A stretch of DNA of 18,079 nt from Pseudopedobacter sp040392825 (GCF_040392825.1 NZ_JBEBVH010000054.1:1-18079), one strand, 5' to 3'. Positions 1 through 7,527 are shown, counted from the first letter of the stretch. A program made the numbers and translations. Notes: a model not told the origin generated them from the letters alone.

Positions 1-86
1 TTTCTTCATGTTACAAATAAAAGCCGTTTTTCGTTAATAGTTATATGAAGTCAAAAATTAAAACAGCCGCTTGGTACATATAATAA

Positions 87-713
87 TTACTCCTCGGTCT
101 TTGCAATTTCAGGTACTTCGAAAGTTTGGTTAACCTCTTCTATGAACATGAGTACCTGATCTTTTCCAAATTTTGTTTCGGCAGAAGTTAATAGCATCTG
201 AGGTATTTCTTCAAAATACTTTAACAGCTCTTTTCTAAAAAGAGCCATATTTTTTTGAGCTTTGGTTACTCCGTTTTTGTCTGCCTTAGTAAAAATTAAA
301 ATGAAGGGAATTCCTCTTTCTCCCAGATAACAGCAAAATTCAATGTCTATTTTTTGCGGTTCCAATCTGCTGTCAACCAAAACAAAAACACATTGGAGGC
401 TTTCTCTTTTTTCTAAATAATTCTTTATGAATTTAGCCCATTCCAGTCTGTTAGATTTTGAGCTTCGGGCATAACCATAGCCAGGAAGATCAACCAGATA
501 CCAGTCTTTATTAATTAAAAAATGATTAATCAATTGGGTTTTTCCGGGTTTCTGAGAAGTTTTGGCTAATCCTTTTACACCTGTAAGCATATTTATTAAA
601 GAAGATTTTCCTACGTTAGATCTTCCAATAAAAGCATATTCAGGCAAAACACAAGGCGGAAGTTTGCTAATCTTTGTGTTACTTACTGTAAATTCTGCCG
701 ATTTGATAATCAT
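87..713 (-). CDS. engB: Ribosome biogenesis GTP-binding protein EngB/YsxC
   Basis: This is a small GTPase of the TrmE-Era-EngA-EngB group, 208 residues, a normal length for EngB. Visible motifs are the P-loop GRSNVGKSS (residues 30-38), the switch region KPGKTQ (55-60), DLPG (75-78), TKAD for guanine recognition (142-145) and TSAE (176-179). The family is known to act in late assembly of the large ribosomal subunit in the cytoplasm. The ATG at 713 gives the usual EngB N-terminus, in which a short strand precedes LPEYAFIGRSNVGKSS. A TATCTTTG element lies only 4 bases upstream of this ATG, so the mRNA is probably leaderless or nearly so. It is transcribed divergently from the DUF3078 gene, with 96 bases between them. 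Identification is firm. Confidence 0.96.
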   Translation of the reverse strand: MIIKSAEFTVSNTKISKLPPCVLPEYAFIGRSNVGKSSLINMLTGVKGLAKTSQKPGKTQLINHFLINKDWYLVDLPGYGYARSSKSNRLEWAKFIKNYLEKRESLQCVFVLVDSRLEPQKIDIEFCCYLGERGIPFILIFTKADKNGVTKAQKNMALFRKELLKYFEEIPQMLLTSAETKFGKDQVLMFIEEVNQTFEVPEIAKTEE

Positions 714-717
714 CCTG

Positions 718-725
718 CAAAGATA
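718..725 (-). promoter_or_regulatory. -7 promoter element of engB (TAnnTTTG)
   Basis: Read on the minus strand, TATCTTTG matches the Bacteroidota sigma-70 -7 consensus TAnnTTTG exactly. It ends 4 bases before the engB ATG, so transcription would begin at or within a few bases of the start codon. I do not see a clear -33 TTG at the usual spacing. Confidence 0.6.
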
Positions 726-809
726 CAGTTAATTTACAGATGCTTTAAAAAGATTAAGGAACAAACCGACATTCTTTGTATAATTGCTGGAAATTAAAAA
801 TAATAAGCT

Positions 810-1676
810 ATGAAGAAAACCATTTTTACAATTTTCTTAATTACCCTGGGTTTAGTGGGGATTGCCCAGGAAGGAGAGGTTAAAGAAGGCTGGACGAATA
901 AAGGGAACGTTTCTTTCTTATTCAATCAATCTGCTTTTAGTAACTGGTTAGCCGGCGGTGAAAATAATATAGCCGGAACCTTAGGAGTAAATTATGATTT
1001 TAATTACAAGCGGGAAAACATAACCTGGGATAATAAAATTATAGGCTCTTACGGTTTGGTGAAAACTAAAAATGCTGAGTTTGCTAAGAAAACAGACGAC
1101 AGGATAGAGCTTAACTCTCTTTACGGAAGAAAGGCTTCCGGAAACTGGTTCTATTCTGGTTTTGTGAATTTTAAGACTCAACTTACAGAAGGTTATGAAT
1201 ATGGTACAAATGCCAATGGTAAGGAGACAAGAACATCATACACTAATTTCTTTTCACCAGCATATTTAACATTTGGTCCGGGTATGTTATGGAAAAAAAG
1301 TGATAATTTGAAAGTTAATATAGCTCCTGCGACTTCCAAAATGGTTTTTGTAGAAAAAGACCGGACGTTGCCCGATGCTAAATATTTTGGGGTAGATGAA
1401 GGGAAAAACCTAAGATATGAATTGGGTTTCTATACATCTGGATATTATAAGTTTAATATTATGGAAAATGTTTCTGTAGAAAATATCCTGAATCTGTATG
1501 CTAACTATTTAGAAGATCCGCAAAATGTTGATTTAGATTACCAATTAAATGTGGTAATGAAAATCAATAAATATTTATCAACTAACGTAGCCTTCCAGAC
1601 CATCTATGATGATAATGCCTACAAAGGTTTCCAGATTAGACAAGTGTTTGGCGTAGGGGTTAATTTTGGTTTTTAG
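810..1676 (+). CDS. DUF3078 domain-containing outer-membrane protein
   Basis: The protein has 288 residues with a Sec signal peptide (MKKTIFTIFLITLGLVGIAQ, cut near residue 20). The mature part is rich in aromatic residues and alternating beta-strand patterns. The stretches GWTNKGNVSFLFNQSAFSNW (residues 27-46), followed by a GGENN turn, and KTDDRIELNSLYGRKASGNW (94-113) are typical of the Bacteroidota DUF3078 family. The C-terminus ends in Phe after FGVGVNFG, as in many barrel proteins. It is probably an outer-membrane beta barrel, but no biochemical role is established for the family. It stands alone, divergent from engB, and is followed 21 bases after its stop codon by a strong hairpin terminator. 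The family call is recognition from the sequence; the barrel is inferred. Confidence 0.85.
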   Translation: MKKTIFTIFLITLGLVGIAQEGEVKEGWTNKGNVSFLFNQSAFSNWLAGGENNIAGTLGVNYDFNYKRENITWDNKIIGSYGLVKTKNAEFAKKTDDRIELNSLYGRKASGNWFYSGFVNFKTQLTEGYEYGTNANGKETRTSYTNFFSPAYLTFGPGMLWKKSDNLKVNIAPATSKMVFVEKDRTLPDAKYFGVDEGKNLRYELGFYTSGYYKFNIMENVSVENILNLYANYLEDPQNVDLDYQLNVVMKINKYLSTNVAFQTIYDDNAYKGFQIRQVFGVGVNFGF

Positions 1677-1693
1677 TAATTAAAAAAAATGGC

Positions 1694-1725
1694 AAAACCC
1701 GCCAATACAACTGGCGGGCTTTTTT
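1694..1725 (+). terminator. Rho-independent terminator after the DUF3078 gene
   Basis: CCCGCCA (1698-1704) pairs perfectly with TGGCGGG (1712-1718) around a 7-base loop, followed by a C and six T. Four A residues precede the stem. The stem is far richer in G and C than the surrounding DNA. Confidence 0.88.
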
Positions 1726-1816
1726 GTGTCTGAATATTTCGGACTATTCTCTATTTCAGAATATCGGTAGAGTGTGGTTGTAGATATTTATATATCTTCT
1801 CGTTTAAGATTTTCCA

Positions 1817-1883
1817 GACTCCTTCGGGCTTTCTTCGGGAAATACCCCCTGTTTCTCGAAGGAGTCCCGAAGAAGCCTCGAAG
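1817..1883. repeat. REP-like palindromic element with two competing hairpins
   Basis: GACTCCTTCG (1817-1826) is a perfect inverted repeat of CGAAGGAGTC (1857-1866). The overlapping segment 1822-1839 also pairs, at 15 of 18 positions, with 1866-1883; its core is TTCTTCGGG (1831-1839) with CCCGAAGAA (1866-1874). The two foldings share bases and so exclude each other. CTTCGGG occurs twice as a direct repeat. The block is G+C-rich compared with its surroundings and lies between genes, as dispersed REP-type repeats do. Confidence 0.55.
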
Positions 1884-2041
1884 AAATGTTGGAGAATTAA
1901 GCAAAATACGGCAAAGTCTGGCAGATACTGGTAAAACACGGCAATTGGAGTGTAAACGCTTTAACAAATCCAATAATCGCTATATTTTTGAATCAGATTG
2001 AGAGAAAACCCAGCTTGCAACAAGAGCTAACTAATTTCTTT

Positions 2042-2049
2042 TATCTTTG
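2042..2049 (+). promoter_or_regulatory. -7 promoter element of ubiE-porT (TAnnTTTG)
   Basis: TATCTTTG matches the Bacteroidota -7 consensus exactly and ends 8 bases before the ubiE ATG, which implies a 5' leader of only a few bases. A TTG at 2015-2017 could serve as -33 element, but its 24-base spacing is a little long. Confidence 0.65.
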
Positions 2050-2057
2050 CATCAACA

Positions 2058-2789
2058 ATGGCACAAAATATTACTCCCTATAAAGATCAGCAGGTTGCAA
2101 AAAAAGAGCAGGTTGCAACCATGTTCAACAATATCTCTAAAACTTACGATTTTTTAAATCACTTTATGTCGTTGGGGATAGACATTATCTGGCGAAAAAA
2201 AGCAATTAAGGAACTTAAGTCTGTTCAGCCCAAGCTGATGTTGGATGTCGCAACAGGGACAGGAGATTTCGCTTTCGAAGCAATCGAAATTCTAAAACCA
2301 GAAAAAGTTATTGGAGTAGATATTTCGGAAGGAATGTTGGAAGTTGCCAGGCAGAAAATAGCCAAAAGAAATAAAGGTGATGTTTATGAAGTGAGACTTG
2401 GAGACTCGGAGAAACTGCTTTTTGAAGATGACACTTTTGATGCCATAACAGTTGCCTTTGGTGTAAGAAATTTCGAGTATTTAGAAAAGGGAATTGCAGA
2501 CATGTACCGTGTGCTAAAACCTGGCGGTAAACTGGTGGTGCTGGAGTTTTCTAAACCTACAACGTTTCCTGTTAAACAAGCTTATAATTTTTATTTCCAT
2601 TATATTCTGCCGCTTATAGGAAAGTTCTTTTCCAAAGATTCCAGTGCTTATACCTATTTGCCAGAATCTGTAAAAGCTTTTCCTGACGGAGAAAAGTTTA
2701 CCAATCTGATGGATAAATTAGGGTTTCAACAAACTAAATTCCGTCCTTTAACGTTTGGTATCTGTTCTATATACACTGGAGTTAAATGA
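2058..2789 (+). CDS. ubiE: Demethylmenaquinone methyltransferase (UbiE/MenG)
   Basis: A class I SAM-dependent methyltransferase of 243 residues. It carries out the last step of menaquinone synthesis, C-methylation of demethylmenaquinone; menaquinone is the usual quinone of Bacteroidota. Family signatures are YDFLNHFMSLGIDIIWRKK (residues 30-48), the SAM-binding loop DVATGTGDFA (63-72), GVDIS with the ribose-binding acidic residue (86-90), AFGVRNF (133-139) and YLPESVKAFP (200-209). The ATG at 2058 gives a normal N-terminus and lies just after the -7 element. The stop codon overlaps the porT start by 4 bases (ATGA), so the two genes are probably translationally coupled. Whether it also acts on another quinone cannot be told from sequence, but MenG is the natural reading. 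Confidence 0.95.
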   Translation: MAQNITPYKDQQVAKKEQVATMFNNISKTYDFLNHFMSLGIDIIWRKKAIKELKSVQPKLMLDVATGTGDFAFEAIEILKPEKVIGVDISEGMLEVARQKIAKRNKGDVYEVRLGDSEKLLFEDDTFDAITVAFGVRNFEYLEKGIADMYRVLKPGGKLVVLEFSKPTTFPVKQAYNFYFHYILPLIGKFFSKDSSAYTYLPESVKAFPDGEKFTNLMDKLGFQQTKFRPLTFGICSIYTGVK

Positions 2790-3568
2790 TAAAAAAGCTT
2801 TCATTTGTCTTTTTGTCCCTTCTTTTTTCCATTGCAGCTTTTGCACAGGGGAATTGGGGTGGAGGAGTAGACGATGAAACTTTACACTTTGGATTTACTT
2901 TTCAGTATATCGGTTCGGAATATAAAATCCAGAAGGCAGTTAATTGGAAAGAGCCACTTTTCAATAGAGAAGATTTAGCCAATTTTCCGAATCCCCAAAA
3001 TGTAGATACACTTGTAAGTATTAGTTCTGCATTAAATCCCGGGTTTGGTTTAGGATTTGTCAGCGATTTGTATCTTACTAAACATCTTAATTTACGCTTC
3101 ACACCAACCTTAACCTTTACAGACAGGGTGGTAGATTATGGTTTTAAACATAGTAATGAAGACTACAAGCAGGATAAAGTTGAGGCACCTGATGGGAAAA
3201 TAAGACGGTCCGTAAATGCAACAATGGTAGATTTTCCGTTGTCTCTGAAATTAAAATCGGACCGGAGAAATAATTTCAGAGCTTATCTTATAGGTGGATT
3301 AAAGTATGGAATAGACATCGCTTCAAAAAAGAAATTTGATGATGAAACCAAAGACTATTTTCAGAAATTTTTAAAAAATCAAAAAAAATTCATGTCTTAT
3401 GAAATAGGAATAGGATTTGACTTATATTTTGAGTTTTTTAAATTGTCTCCGGAAATAAAACTTAGTAATTCCTTTAAAAGCGTACTTAAGAGAGATAATG
3501 AGCCTTATTCAGAATCAATTGACAAATTGTTTTTGAGAAACTTCGTTTTTAGCCTTTATTTCGAGTAG
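2786..3568 (+). CDS. porT: PorT family outer-membrane protein (type IX secretion)
   Basis: The protein has 260 residues with a signal peptide (MIKKLSFVFLSLLFSIAAFA, cut before Gln21). The rest shows beta-strand patterns typical of a small outer-membrane barrel, for example LNPGFGLGFVSDLYLTKHLN (residues 83-102), and ends in FSLYFE. PorT/SprT is known to be needed for type IX secretion in Porphyromonas and Flavobacterium, and a ubiE-porT gene pair is common in Bacteroidota as I recall it. Here the two overlap by 4 bases. The presence of a T9SS cargo gene at 13331-14875 fits. The alternative is a general PorT-like barrel (outer membrane protein beta-barrel family) with no secretion role; the neighbourhood favours true PorT. 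Confidence 0.8.
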   Translation: MIKKLSFVFLSLLFSIAAFAQGNWGGGVDDETLHFGFTFQYIGSEYKIQKAVNWKEPLFNREDLANFPNPQNVDTLVSISSALNPGFGLGFVSDLYLTKHLNLRFTPTLTFTDRVVDYGFKHSNEDYKQDKVEAPDGKIRRSVNATMVDFPLSLKLKSDRRNNFRAYLIGGLKYGIDIASKKKFDDETKDYFQKFLKNQKKFMSYEIGIGFDLYFEFFKLSPEIKLSNSFKSVLKRDNEPYSESIDKLFLRNFVFSLYFE

Positions 3569-3651
3569 CTAAACAAATACTTATCTTGCTTGTTTTAGAA
3601 AAATATACACATATTTCGGGCATAATTTCCACATCAAAAAAATAATTTTTA

Positions 3652-3659
3652 TATTTTCG
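3652..3659 (+). promoter_or_regulatory. Possible -7 element of the SDR gene (TATTTTCG)
   Basis: TATTTTCG differs from TAnnTTTG at one position, the TTCG variant. It ends 5 bases before the ATG, the same close spacing as in engB and ubiE. No -33 TTG is visible at standard distance, so this is only a candidate. Confidence 0.4.
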
Positions 3660-3664
3660 TTCCA

Positions 3665-4423
3665 ATGAGCAAATTAGTTTTAATAACCGGTGCAACTGCG
3701 GGCATTGGCGAAGCTTGCGCAGAAACCTTTGCTAAAAATCAATACAACCTTATTTTAACGGGACGTAGAGAAGAACGTCTGGTCGCTTTAAAACAAAGAT
3801 TGGAGGATAATTTTGGAGTTCAGGTCAAAACACTGTGTTTTGATGTCCGTCATCAGGAAGATGTAATTAAAAATTTAGAAACATTAACTCTGGAATGGAA
3901 ACAAGTTGATGTCTTGATTAACAATGCAGGTCTGAGTCAGGGATTGGACGATATACAGGACGGCTCGTTCAAAGATTGGGATATAATGATAGATACCAAT
4001 ATAAAAGGGCTTCTTTATGTCACTAAAATTGTTTCCAACTGGATGATTGAAAATAAAAGAGGACATATTGTTAACATGGGGTCTATTGCGGCAAAAGAGG
4101 TTTATGCAAAAGGAAATGTTTATTGTGCTACAAAACATGCGGTAGATGCTTTAAATAAGGCTATGAGAATAGATTTGTTACCGTATGGTATTAAGGTGAC
4201 AGGCATACACCCGGGAGCTGTAGAAACAGAATTTTCTGTTGTACGATTCCATGGAGACGAAGAAAAAGCGGCAAAAGTCTATGAAGGATTTGAACCTCTG
4301 GTAGCTCAGGATATAGCCGAAACAATTTGGTTTGTAGTTACCCGACCTGCACACGTAAATATAAACGATTTGTTGATTATGCCCACAGCTCAGGCTTCAA
4401 CCAGTCATCATTTGAAAATTTAA
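3665..4423 (+). CDS. Short-chain dehydrogenase/reductase (YdfG-like)
   Basis: A classical SDR oxidoreductase of 252 residues with an NAD(P)-binding Rossmann fold. Motifs are TGATAGIG (residues 8-15), a GRR at 33-35 after the second strand that suggests NADP preference, NNAG (86-89), Asn112, and the catalytic Ser140, Tyr153 and Lys157 in YCATK, with HPGAVETEF (182-190) behind. It resembles the group annotated as YdfG-type NADP-dependent 3-hydroxy acid or serine dehydrogenase, but SDR substrates cannot be read reliably from sequence. The gene stands alone: 96 bases follow porT and 108 bases precede the next gene. The start is supported by the promoter-like TATTTTCG just upstream and by the position of the glycine motif. 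Confidence 0.9.
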   Translation: MSKLVLITGATAGIGEACAETFAKNQYNLILTGRREERLVALKQRLEDNFGVQVKTLCFDVRHQEDVIKNLETLTLEWKQVDVLINNAGLSQGLDDIQDGSFKDWDIMIDTNIKGLLYVTKIVSNWMIENKRGHIVNMGSIAAKEVYAKGNVYCATKHAVDALNKAMRIDLLPYGIKVTGIHPGAVETEFSVVRFHGDEEKAAKVYEGFEPLVAQDIAETIWFVVTRPAHVNINDLLIMPTAQASTSHHLKI

Positions 4424-4433
4424 TTAGTACATA

Positions 4434-4471
4434 TTCATTAGTTGAAATAGTCGTAGGGAAGTTCATTAGTT
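4434..4471. repeat. Two copies of TTCATTAGTT
   Basis: The decamer occurs at 4434-4443 and 4462-4471, 28 bases apart, between the SDR and YqeY genes. It differs by one base from TTCACTAGTT found in the divergent intergenic region near 15020 and 15100, so the two places may carry the same dispersed repeat. Confidence 0.5.
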
Positions 4472-4531
4472 AGCTTATATGGCTCCGCTCTTCTGTCTTC
4501 GAACTTTTAAAATAATAAAAACCGTAATAAA

Positions 4532-4981
4532 ATGTCATTAGAAAACACGATTAATCAGGATATCAAGACAGCTATGCTGGCGAAAAAAGAAGCAGATTTG
4601 AGAGCTTTAAGAGCTGTAAAATCAGCGTTGTTATTAGCTAAAACTGAAAAAGGAGCTTCTGAGAATATTACAGAGGAGGGCGAAATTAAAGTTTTACAGA
4701 AGTTGGTTAAACAGAGAAGAGAATCTGCAGAAATTTATAAAGGACAAAATAGAGAAGATCTTTATCAGATTGAAATGGAAGAGATCGAGGTTATCGAAAG
4801 GTATCTGCCTAAGCAGATGACTCCGACAGAACTCTCCGACTATTTGAAGAACTTAATGACCAAATTAAATGTCACCTCTATTAAGGAAATTGGAAAGGTA
4901 ATGGGAATCGCTAATAAAGAGCTTGCAGGAAAAGCAGATGGAAGAGCGATTTCAGAGACTATCAAAAACTTATTGGGATAA
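4532..4981 (+). CDS. GatB/YqeY domain-containing protein
   Basis: A 149-residue protein of the YqeY family, which is related to the helical tail domain of the GatB subunit of the tRNA-dependent amidotransferase and occurs widely as a free-standing small protein. Seen here are the opening MSLENTINQDIKTAMLAKKE, the central KLVKQRRESAEIYKGQNRED (residues 67-86), EIEVIERYLPKQMT (93-106) and the closing MGIANKELAGKADGRAI, all typical of the family. It is probably cytoplasmic and largely helical. A role in tRNA-related metabolism has been proposed from the homology but is not proven. It stands alone between two intergenic regions of 108 and 199 bases. Confidence 0.93.
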   Translation: MSLENTINQDIKTAMLAKKEADLRALRAVKSALLLAKTEKGASENITEEGEIKVLQKLVKQRRESAEIYKGQNREDLYQIEMEEIEVIERYLPKQMTPTELSDYLKNLMTKLNVTSIKEIGKVMGIANKELAGKADGRAISETIKNLLG

Positions 4982-5111
4982 TATATAGTGCTTTAATTAA
5001 GCCCTTTACTCTACTCAACAGATTAATTTGAGATTTTTTAGTTTTAGAAAATGATTGTTTTGTACATTTATCAGAGCAATAAAAACTATTTTTACCTCAT
5101 AAATAATTAGG

Positions 5112-5148
5112 TTTTTGTACTCAATTTAAAAAGAGACTAGTAATTTAG
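5112..5148 (+). promoter_or_regulatory. Weak promoter candidate for the hydrolase operon
   Basis: TTTTTG (5112-5117) is followed after 23 bases by TAATTTAG (5141-5148), one mismatch from TAnnTTTG. The hydrolase start lies 32 bases downstream. The mismatch falls in the conserved TTTG part, so support is limited. Confidence 0.3.
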
Positions 5149-5180
5149 CAAAACAATATAGCAGGTTTATACAATTATAT

Positions 5181-5945
5181 ATGGAGTTTACAGTAAAAGA
5201 TGAAAAAGGTTTCAAATATATAGAAGAAGGAGAAGGCGAAGTTCTGTTATTACTCCATGGGTTAATGGGAGCACTAAGTAATTGGGAAGAAGTTATAAAA
5301 GAATTCAGAAACAGGTATAAAGTAATTATTCCACTTTTACCTATTTATGATATGCCTCTTTTAAATACTGGTGTAAAAGGGCTTGCAAACTATGTACATA
5401 AGTTTATAAAGTTTAAAAAGTTAGATCAGGTAATTTTATTAGGAAATTCTTTAGGTGGACATGTAGCATTAGTTTACACAGTTCACCATCAGGAGAAAGT
5501 GAAAGCTTTATTACTAACAGGAAGTTCGGGTTTATACGAAAACTCGTTTGGAGGATCTTTTCCTAAGCGTGAAAGTTATGATTTCATTAAAGAAAAGGTA
5601 GAATTTACTTTTTACGACCCGGCGACCGCAACGAAGGAGTTGGTAGACGAAGTTTTTAAAATTGTTAATGATAGAAGCAAGGTCATAAAAATTTTAGCTA
5701 TGGCAAAATCTGCGATCAGACATAATATGGCAAAGGATTTGATTAAGATTAAAGTGCCGGTTTTTCTGATTTGGGGAAAGAATGATAAAATTACGCCTCC
5801 AGAGGTTGCAGAAGAGTTTAATGAACTATTGCCAAATTCGGAACTTACCTGGATCGACCAATGCGGACATGCGCCGATGATGGAAAGGCCGCAAGAATTT
5901 AATATTTTGACAAACCAGTTTTTAGAAAAAATAAAGAATAAATGA
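5181..5945 (+). CDS. Alpha/beta-fold hydrolase
   Basis: A 254-residue alpha/beta hydrolase without signal peptide, so cytoplasmic. The oxyanion-hole HG is at residues 26-27 (LLLLHGLMG), the nucleophile elbow is GNSLGG with Ser90, the acid is Asp202 in WGKNDKITPP, and the base is His230 in QCGHAPMMERP; the triad is complete. It resembles the broad group that includes esterases and MhpC-like C-C hydrolases, and the substrate cannot be predicted. Its last 4 bases overlap the start of the CBS-domain gene (ATGA), and nadK and the PorG-like gene follow closely, so it is probably the first gene of that operon. The ATG at 5181 places the first strand normally. Confidence 0.9.
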   Translation: MEFTVKDEKGFKYIEEGEGEVLLLLHGLMGALSNWEEVIKEFRNRYKVIIPLLPIYDMPLLNTGVKGLANYVHKFIKFKKLDQVILLGNSLGGHVALVYTVHHQEKVKALLLTGSSGLYENSFGGSFPKRESYDFIKEKVEFTFYDPATATKELVDEVFKIVNDRSKVIKILAMAKSAIRHNMAKDLIKIKVPVFLIWGKNDKITPPEVAEEFNELLPNSELTWIDQCGHAPMMERPQEFNILTNQFLEKIKNK

Positions 5946-6607
5946 TTGCAGAAGAACTCATAGCTAATACGATTACACCGCTTAAAGTTTCTGATTCTAT
6001 TCAGAAAGCAGAGCACCGTATGGCAGAGTTTCGTGTGCGACATTTACCTATTGTAAAAAAACATCAATTTCTGGGTTTGCTTTCCGAAGAAGATATTTCT
6101 CAGACAACAGATTTTAATGTAGCCGTAGGAACATTGAACCTTTCGCTTATTAATCCTTTTGTTTATGAAGATCAGCATATTTACGAAGTAGTAAGAACTT
6201 TTTTTGAACAGAAGTTAAGTGTGCTGCCCGTATTGAACTATGATATGGATTATCTTGGATTGATCTCTCAACAGGCCCTCACAGAAAGTTTTGCTAAAAT
6301 AGTTTCTGTTTCCGAAATGGGAGCAATTATTGTTTTAGAAGTAGGGAACAGAGACAACTCAATGTCTCATATAGCACAAATAGTAGAATCTAATAATACT
6401 CAAATTTTAAGCTCTTTTGTAGAATCAGTTCCAGAGTCAACCAAGTTAGAAGTTACTTTGAAATTGAATAAGATAGAAATAAGCAATATTATTGCCTCGT
6501 TTTTGAGATATGATTACGTGGTAAAAGCAACATATAACTTTTTAGATCGGGATAATGGTGCGAGGGACAGATATGATTCTTTAATGAATTATTTAAGTTT
6601 CGACTAA
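5942..6607 (+). CDS. CBS-domain protein with ACT-like C-terminus
   Basis: The protein has 221 residues. Two CBS motifs, about 7-60 and 70-120, form one Bateman module of the kind that binds adenine nucleotides; RHLPIVKKHQFLGLLSEEDI (33-52) and LSVLPVLNYDMDYLGLISQQ (92-111) are the clearest parts. Residues 127-198 (starting GAIIVLEVGNRDNSMSHIAQ) look like an ACT fold, a small ligand-binding domain. No catalytic or membrane segment is visible, so it is likely a cytoplasmic sensor or regulator. It is translationally coupled to the hydrolase upstream (4-base overlap) and lies 38 bases before nadK. Because CBS modules sense AMP, ATP or NAD-type ligands, a regulatory link to NAD kinase is possible but only inferred from position. 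Confidence 0.85.
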   Translation: MIAEELIANTITPLKVSDSIQKAEHRMAEFRVRHLPIVKKHQFLGLLSEEDISQTTDFNVAVGTLNLSLINPFVYEDQHIYEVVRTFFEQKLSVLPVLNYDMDYLGLISQQALTESFAKIVSVSEMGAIIVLEVGNRDNSMSHIAQIVESNNTQILSSFVESVPESTKLEVTLKLNKIEISNIIASFLRYDYVVKATYNFLDRDNGARDRYDSLMNYLSFD

Positions 6608-6645
6608 TCAGTAACCCGGTTTTGCCTTTAAAACTTACCATAAAA

Positions 6646-7527
6646 ATGACAATCGGTATTTACGGAAGACAGTTTAATAACTCAGTTATACCTTATGTAC
6701 AGCAAGTTTTTGACTGCCTTGTAGAATATAATATAGAAGTATTAGTATATAAAAACTTCTTCGATTTTATAAAAGATAAGCTTTTCTTTCCTAAAAGCTT
6801 CGGGACATTCGAAAGCCATCGTGATGTGAAATCTGGTATTGATTTAATGATAAGTCTGGGAGGCGACGGAACCATGCTGGATACTGTAACTTTGGTGAGA
6901 GATTCCAAAGTTCCGATGGTAGGAATAAACTTTGGGCGTTTAGGATTTTTAGCAAGTATCAATAAAGAAGATATCAAGACTGCTATCAAAGCTTTAGTAG
7001 AGAAGAGTTACAACATAGAAGTAAGACGATTACTTAAGCTCGAGTCCGAAACCAAATTATTTGGAGATATTAATTTCGCATTAAACGACTTTACAATTCA
7101 TAAGCGAGATAACTCGGCCATGATGCTGACACATTGTTATATAGATGGTGAGTTTTTAAACTCTTATTGGGCCGATGGATTAATTGTAGCAACACCCACA
7201 GGATCAACAGCTTATTCATTAAGTTGTGGCGGGCCTATTATGCTGCCGAGATCTGGTAATCTGGTAATCACACCCATCTCTCCTCATAATCTAACCGTAA
7301 GACCTGTTATTTTACCTGATGCGCATGAACTCACTTTCGAGATCGAGGGGAGAAGCTCTAAATATTTAGCAACATTGGATTCCAGAACAGAAGTAATAGA
7401 TTCCAGCATAAGATTAAAAGTGAAAAGAGCAGATTTTGACGTAAATCTTGTACGTTTAAACAATGAATCGTATTTATCTACGTTAAGAAACAAATTGCTA
7501 TGGGGTATTGATACCCGTAATTACTAA
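6646..7527 (+). CDS. nadK: NAD kinase
   Basis: ATP-NAD kinase makes NADP by phosphorylating NAD at the 2'-hydroxyl of its adenosine ribose, in the cytoplasm. With the ATG at 6646 the protein has 293 residues, a normal length. Diagnostic motifs are GGDGT (residues 72-76), NFGRLGFLA (95-103), the second conserved acidic motif as LND (146-148), and TPTGSTAYSLSCGGPIM (183-199). The frame is open to a TTG at 6622, but that start would add eight residues (MPLKLTIK) before MTIGIYGRQF, where this family normally begins, so I chose the ATG. It follows the CBS gene by 38 bases and precedes the PorG-like gene by 47, in one apparent operon. Confidence 0.95.
   Translation: MTIGIYGRQFNNSVIPYVQQVFDCLVEYNIEVLVYKNFFDFIKDKLFFPKSFGTFESHRDVKSGIDLMISLGGDGTMLDTVTLVRDSKVPMVGINFGRLGFLASINKEDIKTAIKALVEKSYNIEVRRLLKLESETKLFGDINFALNDFTIHKRDNSAMMLTHCYIDGEFLNSYWADGLIVATPTGSTAYSLSCGGPIMLPRSGNLVITPISPHNLTVRPVILPDAHELTFEIEGRSSKYLATLDSRTEVIDSSIRLKVKRADFDVNLVRLNNESYLSTLRNKLLWGIDTRNY

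Larger units (their letters stand above)
1677..2057. other. Gene-free stretch with terminator, REP-like element and ubiE promoter
   Basis: These 381 bases hold the DUF3078 terminator, then a GC-richer palindromic block (1817-1883), then about 150 bases without recognisable features, and the ubiE -7 element at the right end. Open reading frames of 61-75 codons exist on both strands over 1751-2001, but they overlap each other in several frames, resemble no family I know, and follow the palindromic block. I read them as chance frames. Confidence 0.7.

Noticed and set aside
1..9. ATGAAGAAA on the minus strand at the left edge, a possible start of another gene
   Set aside because: Only three codons are visible and no -7 element fits upstream, so the window cannot support a gene call.
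1751..2001. Open frames of 61-75 codons on both strands in the gene-free stretch
   Set aside because: They overlap each other in three frames, run through the palindromic block, show no family pattern or signal peptide, and lack a start context better than chance.
3569..3598. Weak hairpin after porT (CTAAACAA with TTGTTTTAG)
   Set aside because: It has a bulge, is almost all A-T pairs and lacks a T-run, so it is not a convincing terminator.
5612..6043. 143-codon open frame on the minus strand across the hydrolase-CBS junction
   Set aside because: Both plus-strand genes are well supported there, and the reverse frame shows no recognisable motif.
6622..6645. TTG start for NAD kinase
   Set aside because: The ATG at 6646 gives the usual family N-terminus; the eight extra residues match nothing and begin with a rarer start codon.
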